Source of the DNA: Pseudomonas laurylsulfatiphila
GTDB lineage: Bacteria > Pseudomonadota > Gammaproteobacteria > Pseudomonadales > Pseudomonadaceae
Reading direction: 5' to 3'
Length of the DNA stretch: 64,000 nt
Assembly (NCBI RefSeq): GCF_002934665.1
Contig: NZ_NIRS01000005.1
Location: forward strand, 248,001-312,000
Position 1 is the first letter of the stretch. Every line of letters begins with the position of its first letter. Position numbers and translations under genes: made by a program. Positions 1 to 7,962 of this stretch are shown piece after piece. Below the pieces are notes generated by a model. That model made no database searches and was not told where the DNA came from. It was given only the letters and a program-made list of their open reading frames with translations.

Positions 1-791
1 AGCTCCGGTGGCGCCGGTTGGTTGATGCCGCGCATGCCTTCTTCGAGCAGGCGCTTGAGTTCCTTGTCGGCGTCCTTGAACAGGCTGCGCAAGGCCGGGC
101 TGTTGGCGATCGCACCGCCCTGCATGCCTTCGACCAGCGCCGAGGCCACCTGCCATAGTGGGCTTAGGGGTGCATTGGCGCACAGTGCTTCGAGGCGGGC
201 GAAGACCTTGGCCAGGTAATCGAGGTTGGTTTCGTTGTCCTGCTCACGCAGGAACCCAACCAACGCCATCTGCAGCATCTGCCGCAGCTTGCGCAGCACA
301 TTGGGTAATTCGGCCGGCTCAAGCTGCGCCAGCGTTTCTGCGTCCAGCGCAGGCAACTCGGGCAATTGCGGGCTGAACAGGCTGGTTTCCGACAGCAGGC
401 TTTCGCCACGGGCGCTGCGCAGGTCGTTGATCAGGGGCAACACCACCAGTGGCAAATCGCCGCGCGCGCCTTGCACCCGGTCCAGGTAGATCGGCAACTG
501 CCCAAGGGCCTGCATCAACAGGTGTAGCGCCTCGTCGCGATGGCTGACACGGTTGCCCTGCAAGGCCACGGCCAGTTGTTCCATTTCTTCGGCGAGCAAT
601 GCCGCACCGTAGAATTCGACCATCTGCAAACTGCCGTGGACCTGATGGATGCACACAAGGCATTCATCCAGCGCGTGCGTCGCCTGCGGGTCATCGAGCA
701 GGTTTTCAATCGCGTGATGAGCCTGTTTCAGCGTTTCGGCAATCTCGCCCTTGACCCACTCGAGGGCCACATAGTCGTGCCGATCACCCAT
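1..791 (-). CDS. chpA: ChpA, chemosensory hybrid histidine kinase (N-terminal part only)
   Basis: The gene starts at 791 with MGDRHDYVALEWVKGEI and runs off the left edge, so only about 263 N-terminal codons are present. This part is the non-catalytic N-terminal region that precedes the Hpt domains in ChpA/PilL proteins; the helical stretch with VCIHQVHGSLQMVEFYGAAL (about residues 46-65) has the look of a degenerate Hpt domain. ChpA is the CheA-like kinase of the Pil-Chp system, which controls twitching, type IV pilus function and cAMP in P. aeruginosa. It follows pilJ after 37 bp and is the last visible gene of the pilGHIJ-chpA operon. Kinase and receiver domains lie outside the window, so their integrity cannot be judged. 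Confidence 0.88.
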   Translation of the reverse strand, partial: MGDRHDYVALEWVKGEIAETLKQAHHAIENLLDDPQATHALDECLVCIHQVHGSLQMVEFYGAALLAEEMEQLAVALQGNRVSHRDEALHLLMQALGQLPIYLDRVQGARGDLPLVVLPLINDLRSARGESLLSETSLFSPQLPELPALDAETLAQLEPAELPNVLRKLRQMLQMALVGFLREQDNETNLDYLAKVFARLEALCANAPLSPLWQVASALVEGMQGGAIANSPALRSLFKDADKELKRLLEEGMRGINQPAPPE

Positions 792-828
792 AACCACTCC
801 AATCACAATTCAGATACCCATGGGCGGT

Positions 829-2889
829 TCAAGCTTTGTCCACAACCTGCGCCTTGGCATCCGGCAAGGTGAAACCGGACACCGAACGGCGCAACTGACT
901 GGCCATTTTAGCCAGGTTGCCGATGCTGTCGGCCGTGGCGGTGGAACCCGACGACGTCTGCGAGGTGATCTGCTGGATCACGTTCATCGTCAGGGAAATC
1001 TGGCCGGCCGACGACGTCTGCTGTTGTGCGGCATTGGAGATGCTCTGGATCAGCGCCGCGAGCGTCTTCGACACACCCTCGATTTCTTCCAGGGCCACAC
1101 CGGCATCCTGCGCCAGTCGGGCGCCGCGCACCACTTCGGTCGTCGTCTGCTCCATGGAGATGACCGCTTCGTTGGTGTCGGTCTGGATCGCCCGCACCAG
1201 GGTCTCGATCTGCCGGGTGGCGGCGGACGAGCGCTCGGCCAGCCGCTGCACTTCATCGGCCACCACGGCGAAACCGCGACCGGCGTCACCGGCCATGGAC
1301 GCCTGGATGGCCGCGTTGAGGGCGAGGATGTTGGTCTGGTCGGCAATGTCATCGATCAGGCTGACAATATCGCCGATTTCCTGGGACGACTCGCCAAGGC
1401 GCTTGATGCGCTTGGCGGTGTCCTGAATCTGCTCGCGAATGTTGTCCATGCCGTGGATGGTGTTGTGCACCACCTCGTTGCCCTTGTTGGCGATTTCCAC
1501 CGAGCGCTCGGCAACCGCCGAAGATTCAGCCGCGTTGGCCGACACTTGGTCGATGGACTCGGCCATGTCGTTGATCGCCATCGAGGCTTCGGAAATCTGC
1601 TGGGCCTGATGTTCCGAAGCCTGGGCCAGGTGCATGGCGGTGGCCTGGGTTTCCTGCACGGCGGCGGCGACCTGGCCGGCGGTGAGGTTGATGGTCGCGA
1701 CCAGATCGCGCAACTGGTCGACGGAGTAATTGATCGAGTCGGCGATGGTGCCGGTGAAGTCTTCCGTCACCGAGGCCGTCACCGTGAGGTCGCCGTCGGC
1801 CAGGTCTTCGATCTCGTCGAGCAAACGCATGATCGCGTTCTGGTTACGCTCGTTTTTCTCGGCGGTTTCGCGCAGCTGGCGATTGGTTTCGCGCACCATC
1901 ACCAGGCCGATCAGGATGATCGAAGCCAGCGCCAGCAAGCCCAGCACATAACCGCCTATGGTGTCGGTGGTGCGCCCGCCGACCATGTTTTCAAAACCGC
2001 TGGCCAGGTGTGAGGCTTCGTCGAGCAGGGTTTGCGACAGACTGAAAATGTTCGAGGCCGATTCACGGACCTTGAACAGCTCAGGCGAGGTTTCGAGGAT
2101 CTCGTCCACCGAGCCCGAGACGAACTCGAACAGCTCGGCGATTTCCGCCAGTCGCGCACGGGCGTCGTGGTCTTCGACCTGGCTGACCTTGAGCGCCGGG
2201 TCGCCCTGGAGCATGCCATTGAGCACCTTGCCGAACTGCGTCGCGTCACGCCCGAACGCATCGGCGGCCTGCTGTGAGTTTTCGTCGCCGGCCAATACCG
2301 TATTGACCGCACCGAGGATCCGTTCAGCCAGCAGCGATTGGCGCTGGGCCATGGCCACCTGGGCTGCCGGGGCGCCCCGTTGCAGGAGGATCTCGACGAC
2401 CTTTTCGTACTCGACCTGCAACTGCGGCACGGTTTCGGCCAGCGTCGCGGCGACCTGATGCAGAGACAGAACGGTTTGCTCGCTGGAGAGAATCGCGTCG
2501 GTGTTTTTCAGCAGGCGTTCCCAGTCCTGTTGCACCGCGCGCATCTCTGGACGCACGTTGGCGGGGGCCGGTGGCAGGCTCGTAGCCGGGTCGCCCTTCT
2601 TCAGATAACCCCAGCGCCGGGCAAAATCGTTGCGCGCATCGCTGAGCAACTTGAAGGCGGCAGCCTTGCCGGCGGCCGCTTCGGTGGCGTTCTTGGCGAT
2701 ACGCTGGGACAACACGCGCAGTTCGCCGGCGTGGCCGATGTACTGTTTGTCGTAGGTAGCCTGGGTGTTGAGGTACGCGAAGTTGGCGAACAGCAGCATG
2801 ATGAAGACGATCAGCGCGATGAACAGCACGATGATCTGCGACCGGCTGCGCGACCCTTCCATTGGCTTGCCTGCTTTTGTTTTTATCAT
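829..2889 (-). CDS. pilJ: PilJ, methyl-accepting chemotaxis transducer of the Pil-Chp system
   Basis: This is a membrane chemoreceptor that relays surface or pilus signals to ChpA through the CheW-like adaptor PilI. The start chosen at 2889 (MIKTKAGKP) is preferred over an upstream in-frame codon at 2913 because it matches the family N-terminus; it gives 686 aa, close to P. aeruginosa PilJ. There is a first membrane helix near residues 20-42, a long periplasmic PilJ-type sensor with two repeated helical bundles, a second membrane helix near residue 320, a HAMP segment, and a C-terminal signalling domain with the conserved hairpin tip (QASMAGDAGRGFAVVADEVQ) and the downstream ERSS/ATRQIE pattern. 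A REP pair separates it from pilI, and chpA follows directly where pilK would be expected. Confidence 0.95.
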   Translation of the reverse strand: MIKTKAGKPMEGSRSRSQIIVLFIALIVFIMLLFANFAYLNTQATYDKQYIGHAGELRVLSQRIAKNATEAAAGKAAAFKLLSDARNDFARRWGYLKKGDPATSLPPAPANVRPEMRAVQQDWERLLKNTDAILSSEQTVLSLHQVAATLAETVPQLQVEYEKVVEILLQRGAPAAQVAMAQRQSLLAERILGAVNTVLAGDENSQQAADAFGRDATQFGKVLNGMLQGDPALKVSQVEDHDARARLAEIAELFEFVSGSVDEILETSPELFKVRESASNIFSLSQTLLDEASHLASGFENMVGGRTTDTIGGYVLGLLALASIILIGLVMVRETNRQLRETAEKNERNQNAIMRLLDEIEDLADGDLTVTASVTEDFTGTIADSINYSVDQLRDLVATINLTAGQVAAAVQETQATAMHLAQASEHQAQQISEASMAINDMAESIDQVSANAAESSAVAERSVEIANKGNEVVHNTIHGMDNIREQIQDTAKRIKRLGESSQEIGDIVSLIDDIADQTNILALNAAIQASMAGDAGRGFAVVADEVQRLAERSSAATRQIETLVRAIQTDTNEAVISMEQTTTEVVRGARLAQDAGVALEEIEGVSKTLAALIQSISNAAQQQTSSAGQISLTMNVIQQITSQTSSGSTATADSIGNLAKMASQLRRSVSGFTLPDAKAQVVDKA

Positions 2890-2940
2890 CGGTCCTCGCC
2901 TGTTAACCAACACCCTTGATGCCTACTGAGGTCCGCCCCT

Positions 2941-3028
2941 GTGGGAGCGAGCCTGCTCGCGAAAGCGATGCACCAGTCGACACTCATATTGGCAGTTCGA
3001 CCGCCTTCGCGAGCAGGCTCGCTCCCAC
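2941..3028. repeat. REP pair (inverted GTGGGAGCGAGCCTGCTCGCGA units)
   Basis: Two REP cores, GTGGGAGCGAGCCTGCTCGC at the left and its inverse GCGAGCAGGCTCGCTCCCAC at the right, enclose a spacer of about 40 bases. It lies between pilI and pilJ, inside what is normally a single operon, so it may change pilJ expression relative to pilGHI. Confidence 0.92.
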
Positions 3029-3049
3029 ATTGGATCTCTGTTGTTCCGG

Positions 3050-3589
3050 CTACACCGCGACGCTCATGAACCCCTGAGACCGCGTCAACGCAAACGGGCT
3101 GAACACCTGCCAGCACTGCCCGCGCTGAAACCGGCCTTTGACGAATGCCGCCACCGGCCCTTTCAACTCCTCTGCCGGCACCGGCTCCAGGCTGTCCCGG
3201 GCAAAGTGCTGGAGGCCGAAGACTTCATCGACCAGCAACCCGGCAAACACCTCATCGTGGTCCACCACCAACACCCGGCGCTGCCGGCGCACCGCCGAAA
3301 GTTCGTGCCCGAAGAAACCGCTCAGGTCCATGACCGGCAGCAATCGCCCACGCAGGTTGGCGACACCCCTGACCCAGGATTTGACCCCCGGTAGCTGGGT
3401 GAGTCGCGGCTCATGCAAGACTTCGCTGACTTCACTCATGGGCGCGACGTACCAGAGCTCGCCCAGGCGAAAACCGATGCCGCTCCAGCTGTCCCGACGG
3501 GTCGGCTGGGACGGCAAGTCCGCCGCCAGCAAACGACAGCGCTGGTCGATTTGCAGCAGCAGTTCGAAAGCCGTCAGCGACTCGTTCAT
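3050..3589 (-). CDS. pilI: PilI, CheW-like adaptor protein
   Basis: A 179-residue single-domain CheW protein that should couple the PilJ receptor to the ChpA kinase. The CheW fold is visible in the segments GIGFRLGELWYVAPMSEVSE (about 37-56) and GVANLRGRLLPVMDLSGFFG (about 75-94), with the typical G(V)xNLRGxxxPVxDL signature, and in the following RRVLVVDHDEVFAGLLVDEV strand. The gene lies 10 bp downstream of pilH and is in the usual pilG-pilH-pilI-pilJ order. The REP pair after its stop is the only break in the cluster. Confidence 0.94.
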   Translation of the reverse strand: MNESLTAFELLLQIDQRCRLLAADLPSQPTRRDSWSGIGFRLGELWYVAPMSEVSEVLHEPRLTQLPGVKSWVRGVANLRGRLLPVMDLSGFFGHELSAVRRQRRVLVVDHDEVFAGLLVDEVFGLQHFARDSLEPVPAEELKGPVAAFVKGRFQRGQCWQVFSPFALTRSQGFMSVAV

Positions 3590-3599
3590 GGCCTGACGA

Positions 3600-3965
3600 T
3601 CAACCGGCCAGCACGTTGTTCAGGGTCTTGATCAGGGTCTCTTCATCGACCGGCTTGGTCAGGTAGTCCTTGGCGCCCTGGCGCGTACCCCAGACCTTGT
3701 CGGTGTCCTGATCCTTGGTGGTGATGATGATCACCGGGATGTGTCCGGTTTCCGGGTCCTTGGTCAACTGGCGTGTTGCCTGGAAGCCATTGAGGCCGGG
3801 CATGACGATGTCCATCAGGACGGCGTCGGGCTTTTCCTGGCGGGCCAGGGCCACGCCGTCGGCGCCGTTTTCGGCTTTCAACACTTCATGACCATGCTTT
3901 TCCAGCATGCCGGTCAGTTTGTACATTTCGGTCGGCGAATCATCGACGATCAGAATACGTGCCAT
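3600..3965 (-). CDS. pilH: PilH, single-domain response regulator
   Basis: A 121-residue CheY-like receiver of the Pil-Chp system. The start at 3965 (MARILIVDDSPTEMYKLTGM) is preferred to the in-frame codon 12 bases upstream because it begins at the first receiver strand. The acidic pair DD follows the first strand, the phosphoacceptor Asp is in DAVLMDIVMPG (about residue 52), and the conserved Thr and Lys are in VIIITTKDQ and DYLTKPV. In P. aeruginosa PilH and PilG oppose each other in controlling pilus retraction and extension. It lies 57 bp after pilG. Confidence 0.95.
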   Translation of the reverse strand: MARILIVDDSPTEMYKLTGMLEKHGHEVLKAENGADGVALARQEKPDAVLMDIVMPGLNGFQATRQLTKDPETGHIPVIIITTKDQDTDKVWGTRQGAKDYLTKPVDEETLIKTLNNVLAG

Positions 3966-4022
3966 GGTCTTCCCCATTCTTGTCGACGCAGGGCCCGGTG
4001 GCCGAGCGTCACTGTGCGTGTC

Positions 4023-4427
4023 CTACTGCGGCAAAACGGCGGCGAAACCAGGTACATGGGCCTGGATCGCATCGAGCAATTCTTCCTTGCTGAAAGGCTT
4101 GGTCAAAAACTGGTCGGAGCCGACGATGCGCCCCTTGGCCTTGTCGAACAGGCCATCCTTGGATGACAGCATAATCACCGGAGTGGACTTGAACGCACTG
4201 TTGTTCTTGATCAGGGCGCAGGTCTGATAGCCATCCAGGCGCGGCATCATGATGTCGACAAAGATGATGCCGGGGTGGTTATCGGCAATCTTGGCCAGGG
4301 CATCGAAGCCGTCGATGGCCGTGATGACCTCACAACCCACGTTCTTGAGCAGCGTTTCGGCGGTACGACGGATCGTCTTCGAATCGTCGATCACCATGAC
4401 CTTCAAGGCGCTGGGGTGCTGTTCCAT
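4023..4427 (-). CDS. pilG: PilG, single-domain response regulator
   Basis: A 134-residue CheY-like receiver and first gene of the pil-chp cluster. The start at 4427 (MEQHPSALKVMVIDDSKTIR) matches the family; an upstream in-frame start at 4514 would add 29 residues with no domain. Key residues are the acidic pair in VIDDSKT, the phosphoacceptor Asp in IIFVDIMMPRLDGY, the Ser in IMLSSKDG and the Lys in FLTKPF. PilG acts as an output of ChpA phosphorelay and is linked in P. aeruginosa to pilus extension and CyaB-dependent cAMP. It is divergent from gshB. Confidence 0.95.
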   Translation of the reverse strand: MEQHPSALKVMVIDDSKTIRRTAETLLKNVGCEVITAIDGFDALAKIADNHPGIIFVDIMMPRLDGYQTCALIKNNSAFKSTPVIMLSSKDGLFDKAKGRIVGSDQFLTKPFSKEELLDAIQAHVPGFAAVLPQ

Positions 4428-4773
4428 AAGATGCTCTGCGTCGCCTTTACGAATCAAATTGTCCGTTTGCGGGTAATTGGCGGCTCGAAACCCTTGATAC
4501 TCAAGGGCCAGCACGGCATGGCAGCCTTTTTAGCACAGTCTCCAGAACCAATCTATCGGCCGACCGGGGCGATGGTTTTTCCTTGACCGCAAACACACTC
4601 AGCGCCACTCTGACGCCACTTTTATACGGCCCCTTGGCCTGATCGCTTTTTGTGGGAGCGAGCCTGCTCGCGATGGTGTATCAGCTGCATTGGTGTCGAC
4701 TGACACGCCATCGCGAGCAGGCTCGCTCCTACAGAAGATCAACGTCTGGCCCCCAAATTTCGAGGAAAACCCA
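4428..4773. other. Divergent intergenic region pilG / gshB
   Basis: This 346-bp gap must carry the promoters of the pil-chp operon (leftward) and gshB (rightward). Apart from the REP pair at 4651-4734 I see no ORF worth calling and no convincing -35/-10 pair. The REP pair ends only about 40 bases before the gshB start, so the gshB promoter is either upstream of the repeat, which would then be transcribed, or overlaps its right edge. Confidence 0.5.
4651..4734. repeat. REP pair upstream of gshB
   Basis: Inverted REP cores (GTGGGAGCGAGCCTGCTCGCGA on the left, TCGCGAGCAGGCTCGCTCCTAC on the right) with a spacer of about 40 bases. The right unit carries the CTCCTAC variant and the left one the GTGGGAG variant, so this is a mixed pair. 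Confidence 0.92.
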
Positions 4774-5727
4774 ATGAGCGTTCGCGTCGGGATTGTCATG
4801 GACCCTATCGCCAGCATTTCCTATAAAAAGGATAGCTCGCTGGCCATGCTGCTGGCCGCGCAGAAGCGTGGCTGGGAGCTGTTCTACATGGAACAGCGCG
4901 ACCTGTATCAGGGCGAAGGTGAGGCCCGGGCGCGGATGCGTCCGCTGCAGGTGTTCGCCAATCCGGAAAAATGGTTCGAACTGGGCGCCGAAAACGACGC
5001 GCTGCTGAGCGATCTGGACGTGATCCTGATGCGCAAGGATCCGCCGTTCGACATGGAGTTCGTCTACTCCACCTACTTGCTGGAACAGGCCGAGCGCGCC
5101 GGTGTGCTGGTGGTCAACAAGCCGCAGAGCCTGCGCGACTGCAACGAAAAGCTGTTCGCCACGCTGTTCCCGCAGTGCACGCCGCCGACCGTGGTCAGCC
5201 GCCGCGCCGACGTGTTGCGTGAGTTCGCCGCCAAACACGGCGATGTGATCCTCAAGCCGCTGGACGGCATGGGCGGCACGTCGATCTTCCGTCACCGCGC
5301 GGGCGACCCGAACCTGTCGGTGATCCTCGAAACCCTCACCGCCCTCGGCGCCCAGCAGATCATGGGCCAGGCCTATCTGCCGGCCATCAAGGACGGCGAC
5401 AAGCGCATCCTGATGATCGACGGCGAGCCTGTGGATTATTGCCTGGCACGGATTCCGGCCCAGGGCGAAACCCGTGGCAACCTCGCCGCCGGCGGCCGTG
5501 GCGAAGCCCGTCCACTGACCGACAAGGACCGCTGGATCGCCGCACAAGTCGGCCCGACCCTGCGTGAAAAAGGCCTGTTGTTCGTTGGCCTGGACGTGAT
5601 CGGCGAGCACCTGACCGAGATCAACGTCACCAGCCCGACCTGCATCCGCGAAATCGACAATGCCTTTGGCACCGATATCGGCGGCCTGCTGATGGATGCC
5701 ATCGATCAGAAGCTCAAGGCACGTTGA
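4774..5727 (+). CDS. gshB: Glutathione synthetase
   Basis: ATP-dependent ligation of glycine to gamma-glutamylcysteine, the second step of glutathione synthesis, in the cytoplasm. The 317-residue length is normal for bacterial GshB. The start MSVRVGIVMDPIASISYKKD has an AGGA just upstream; an in-frame codon at 4690 lies inside the REP and is rejected. N-terminal residues 1-120 hold the substrate domain (MRKDPPFDMEFVYSTYLLE), followed by an ATP-grasp domain with VILKPLDGMGGTSIF, RILMIDGEPVDYCLARIP, RGNLAAGGRGEARPLT and the metal-binding end EINVTSPTCIREID. It is followed 64 bp later by a tonB gene, as in PAO1. Confidence 0.97.
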   Translation: MSVRVGIVMDPIASISYKKDSSLAMLLAAQKRGWELFYMEQRDLYQGEGEARARMRPLQVFANPEKWFELGAENDALLSDLDVILMRKDPPFDMEFVYSTYLLEQAERAGVLVVNKPQSLRDCNEKLFATLFPQCTPPTVVSRRADVLREFAAKHGDVILKPLDGMGGTSIFRHRAGDPNLSVILETLTALGAQQIMGQAYLPAIKDGDKRILMIDGEPVDYCLARIPAQGETRGNLAAGGRGEARPLTDKDRWIAAQVGPTLREKGLLFVGLDVIGEHLTEINVTSPTCIREIDNAFGTDIGGLLMDAIDQKLKAR

Positions 5728-5791
5728 TTAGCCAAACCAACATTGCGTTATCATGCGCGGCCTGTGAAAACGCGATGTTGGTTTCCTTGTC

Positions 5792-6691
5792 ATGACCCTC
5801 CCGTCCGATCTGCCTGTCGAACTCGCCCACCGTGGCGTGCGCCCGGCCGATCGCCTCGGTTTTACCCTGTTCCTGGCGGCGTTGATCCACCTGGCCTTGC
5901 TGCTGGGTGTCGGGTTTGCCGTGGTCGAGCCCAAGCAGATCAGTAAAACCCTGGAAATCACCCTCGCCACCTTCAAAAGCGAAAAGAAGCCTGAAAAGGC
6001 CGATTTCCTGGCCCAAGAGAACCAGCAAGGCAGCGGCACCCTGGATAAAAAGGCGATTCCCAAGACCACCGAGGTCGCGCCCTTCCAGGACAACAAGGTA
6101 CAGAAAGTCACGCCACCGCCGGCCGCCAAGCCTGAAGTGCAGGTAGCCCCACCGAAGGCTGCCGTGACCACCGTGGCGCCGAAGCCGAAAAAAGCCCCCG
6201 CCAAGACCGAGGAGCCCAAGACCGAGGTCAAACCCCAGGTCCAGGCGCCGACGTTCGACAGCGAGCAACTGTCCAGCGACATCGCCAGCCTCGAAGCGGA
6301 ACTGGCCGCCGAACAACAGCTGTACGCCAAGCGCCCGCGCATCCACCGCTTGAGTGCCGCCTCGACCATGCGCGACAAGGGCGCTTGGTACAAGGACGAA
6401 TGGCGCAAGAAAGTCGAGCGCATCGGCAACCTCAATTACCCCGACGAAGCACGGCGCAAACAGATCTACGGCAATTTGCGCCTGATGGTGTCGATCAACC
6501 GTGACGGATCGCTGTATGAGGTGCTGGTGCTGGAATCTTCAGGCCAGCCGCTGCTGGACCAGGCGGCGCAACGGATCGTCCGGCTGGCGGCGCCGTTCGC
6601 CCCCTTTACCGGGGATCTGTCGGATGTTGACCGGCTGGAGATCATCCGGACCTGGAAGTTTGCCCGCGGGGATCGCCTCTCAAGCAACTGA
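5792..6691 (+). CDS. TonB-family energy transducer (TonB3-like)
   Basis: A 299-residue inner-membrane-anchored protein that would pass proton-motive-force energy to outer-membrane partners. One membrane helix is at about residues 24-45 (LFLAALIHLALLLGVGFAVV). A long Pro/Lys/Glu-rich linker follows (about 60-150), then a charged helix rich in Glu/Ala (SDIASLEAELAAEQQ), and a C-terminal TonB-type domain from about 205 (YPDEARRKQIYGNLRLMVSI, then GSLYEVLVLESSGQPLLDQAA). Position after gshB matches P. aeruginosa tonB3 (PA0406), which has been connected with twitching and pilus assembly rather than iron uptake. No exbB/exbD genes are adjacent. The family is sure; the tonB3 role is inferred from position. 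Confidence 0.88.
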   Translation: MTLPSDLPVELAHRGVRPADRLGFTLFLAALIHLALLLGVGFAVVEPKQISKTLEITLATFKSEKKPEKADFLAQENQQGSGTLDKKAIPKTTEVAPFQDNKVQKVTPPPAAKPEVQVAPPKAAVTTVAPKPKKAPAKTEEPKTEVKPQVQAPTFDSEQLSSDIASLEAELAAEQQLYAKRPRIHRLSAASTMRDKGAWYKDEWRKKVERIGNLNYPDEARRKQIYGNLRLMVSINRDGSLYEVLVLESSGQPLLDQAAQRIVRLAAPFAPFTGDLSDVDRLEIIRTWKFARGDRLSSN

Positions 6692-6706
6692 CCCGCACAA
6701 ATCCCC

Positions 6707-6808
6707 CTGTAGGAGCGAGCTTGCTCGCGATGGTCGCCAACGATAACGCTGCAAGCCTGACACCCCGCAGTGTTATCAGGTTCATCGCGAGCAAGCTCGC
6801 TCCTACAG
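6707..6808. repeat. 102-bp composite REP element (spacer type with AACGATAACG / CCCCGC)
   Basis: CTGTAGGAGCGAGCTTGCTC opens the element and the inverse GAGCAAGCTCGCTCCTACAG closes it. The interior contains ATGGTCGCCAACGATAACGC and ACACCCCGCAGTG, shared with the elements at 42655, 46277, 47710 and 48373. Length is exactly 102 bp. Confidence 0.93.
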
Positions 6809-6873
6809 AATTACGGCATTTCCTGCACATCCCCGGCTTGTCAGTTCGCCCCCCGAACGCCACACTAGCGCAC

Positions 6874-7446
6874 ATGAAAAACGTCAGCCCCAGCTACCTC
6901 AAGCATCAATTCCTGATCGCCATGCCGCACATGGCCGACCCGAACTTTGCGCACACCTTGACCTACATCGTCGAGCACACGGCCAATGGTGCCATGGGGC
7001 TGGTGGTCAACCGTCCGCAAGAGCTGAACCTGGCCGATATCCTTGAGCAATTACGCCCGGAAATCGAACCGCCAGCGCTCTGCCAGCATGTGCCGATCTT
7101 CATCGGCGGCCCGGTGCAAACCGATCGCGGCTTCGTCCTTCACCCCAAGGGGCAGAGTTTCCAGGCGACCGTTGATCTGGAAGATGAGTTGTCCCTGTCG
7201 ACGTCCCAGGACGTACTGTTCGCCATCGCTGACGGCGTCGGCCCGGCAAAAAGCCTGATCGCCCTCGGTTATGCCGGCTGGGAAGCCGGGCAACTGGAGG
7301 CCGAACTGGCGCAGAACGCCTGGCTGAACTGCCCGTTTGACGCCGACATCCTGTTCAACACCAGCAGCGAACTTCGCCTGGAAGCGGCCGCCAGACACCT
7401 GGGTGTCAACCTCAGCCTGCTGACCAGCCAGGCGGGACACGCCTGA
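6874..7446 (+). CDS. algH: YqgE/AlgH family protein
   Basis: A 190-residue cytoplasmic protein of the UPF0301 (YqgE/AlgH) family, biochemical role unsettled; named for an early link with alginate regulation in P. aeruginosa. The start MKNVSPSYLKHQFLIAMPHM begins exactly at the family domain; longer in-frame starts would run through the REP element and are rejected. Family signatures seen are the LIAMPHMADPNF segment (about 13-24), GAMGLVVNRP, IFIGGPVQTDRGFVLH and GYAGWEAGQLEAEL. Its stop overlaps the ruvX start by one base (TGATG), so the two genes are translationally coupled, and the pyr genes follow. Confidence 0.94.
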   Translation: MKNVSPSYLKHQFLIAMPHMADPNFAHTLTYIVEHTANGAMGLVVNRPQELNLADILEQLRPEIEPPALCQHVPIFIGGPVQTDRGFVLHPKGQSFQATVDLEDELSLSTSQDVLFAIADGVGPAKSLIALGYAGWEAGQLEAELAQNAWLNCPFDADILFNTSSELRLEAAARHLGVNLSLLTSQAGHA

Positions 7447-7883
7447 TGGCCCTGAAGCTGATTCTGGGTTTTGACTACGGCACCAAACAGATCGGCGTTG
7501 CGGTCGGCCAGGTGATTACCGGCCAGGCCCGTGAGCTGTGCACCCTGAAAGCGCAGAACGGCATTCCTGACTGGAACCAGGTCGAAGCCCTCATCAAAGA
7601 GTGGAAACCCGATGCCGTGGTGGTCGGCCTGCCGCTGAACATGGACGGCACGCCCAGCGACATGTGCGCCCGCGCGGAAAAGTTCGCCCGGCGCCTGAAC
7701 GGCCGCTTCAACCTGCCCTTCTATACCCACGATGAACGCCTGACCACCTTCGAGGCCAAGGGCGAACGCCTGGCTCGTGGCGGCCAGAAAGGCAGTTACC
7801 GCGACAACCCGGTCGACGCCATCGCCGCCGCCCTGCTGCTGCAAGGCTGGCTCGACGAAAATGGCGCACTGTTCGAATCCTGA
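7446..7883 (+). CDS. ruvX: RuvX/YqgF putative Holliday junction resolvase
   Basis: A 145-residue RNase H-fold protein of the YqgF family, proposed to act as a Holliday junction resolvase and, in E. coli, in pre-16S rRNA 5' processing. Active-site acidic residues are in the expected places: GFDYGTKQIGVAVG (first Asp, about residue 9), VVGLPLNMDG, THDERLTTFEA (Glu of the second motif) and NPVDAIAAALLLQGWL (C-terminal Asp). It overlaps algH by one base. The pyrR gene starts 79 bp downstream after a hairpin. Confidence 0.94.
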   Translation: MALKLILGFDYGTKQIGVAVGQVITGQARELCTLKAQNGIPDWNQVEALIKEWKPDAVVVGLPLNMDGTPSDMCARAEKFARRLNGRFNLPFYTHDERLTTFEAKGERLARGGQKGSYRDNPVDAIAAALLLQGWLDENGALFES

Positions 7884-7913
7884 AGAGCCGCGACGCGTCT
7901 CTCTTAGCTACAA

Positions 7914-7945
7914 CCCGAGCCACCTTGCGTGAAACCCGGCTCGGG
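7914..7945 (+). promoter_or_regulatory. Perfect 8-bp hairpin in the pyrR leader
   Basis: CCCGAGCC (7914-7921) and GGCTCGGG (7938-7945) form a perfect inverted repeat around a 16-base loop. It lies between ruvX and the pyrR ribosome-binding site (AAGGAG at 7950-7955) and is not followed by a T run, so it is not a simple terminator. PyrR in Gram-positive bacteria binds pyr leader RNA hairpins; a similar role here is only a guess. Confidence 0.45.
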
Positions 7946-7962
7946 CCCAAGAAGGAGCAACC

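Noticed and set aside
820..2013. Long plus-strand reading frame (397 codons) over pilJ
   Set aside because: It lies entirely antisense to the clear PilJ signalling domain; it is Gly/Arg/His-rich and matches no family, a usual product of high GC at third positions.
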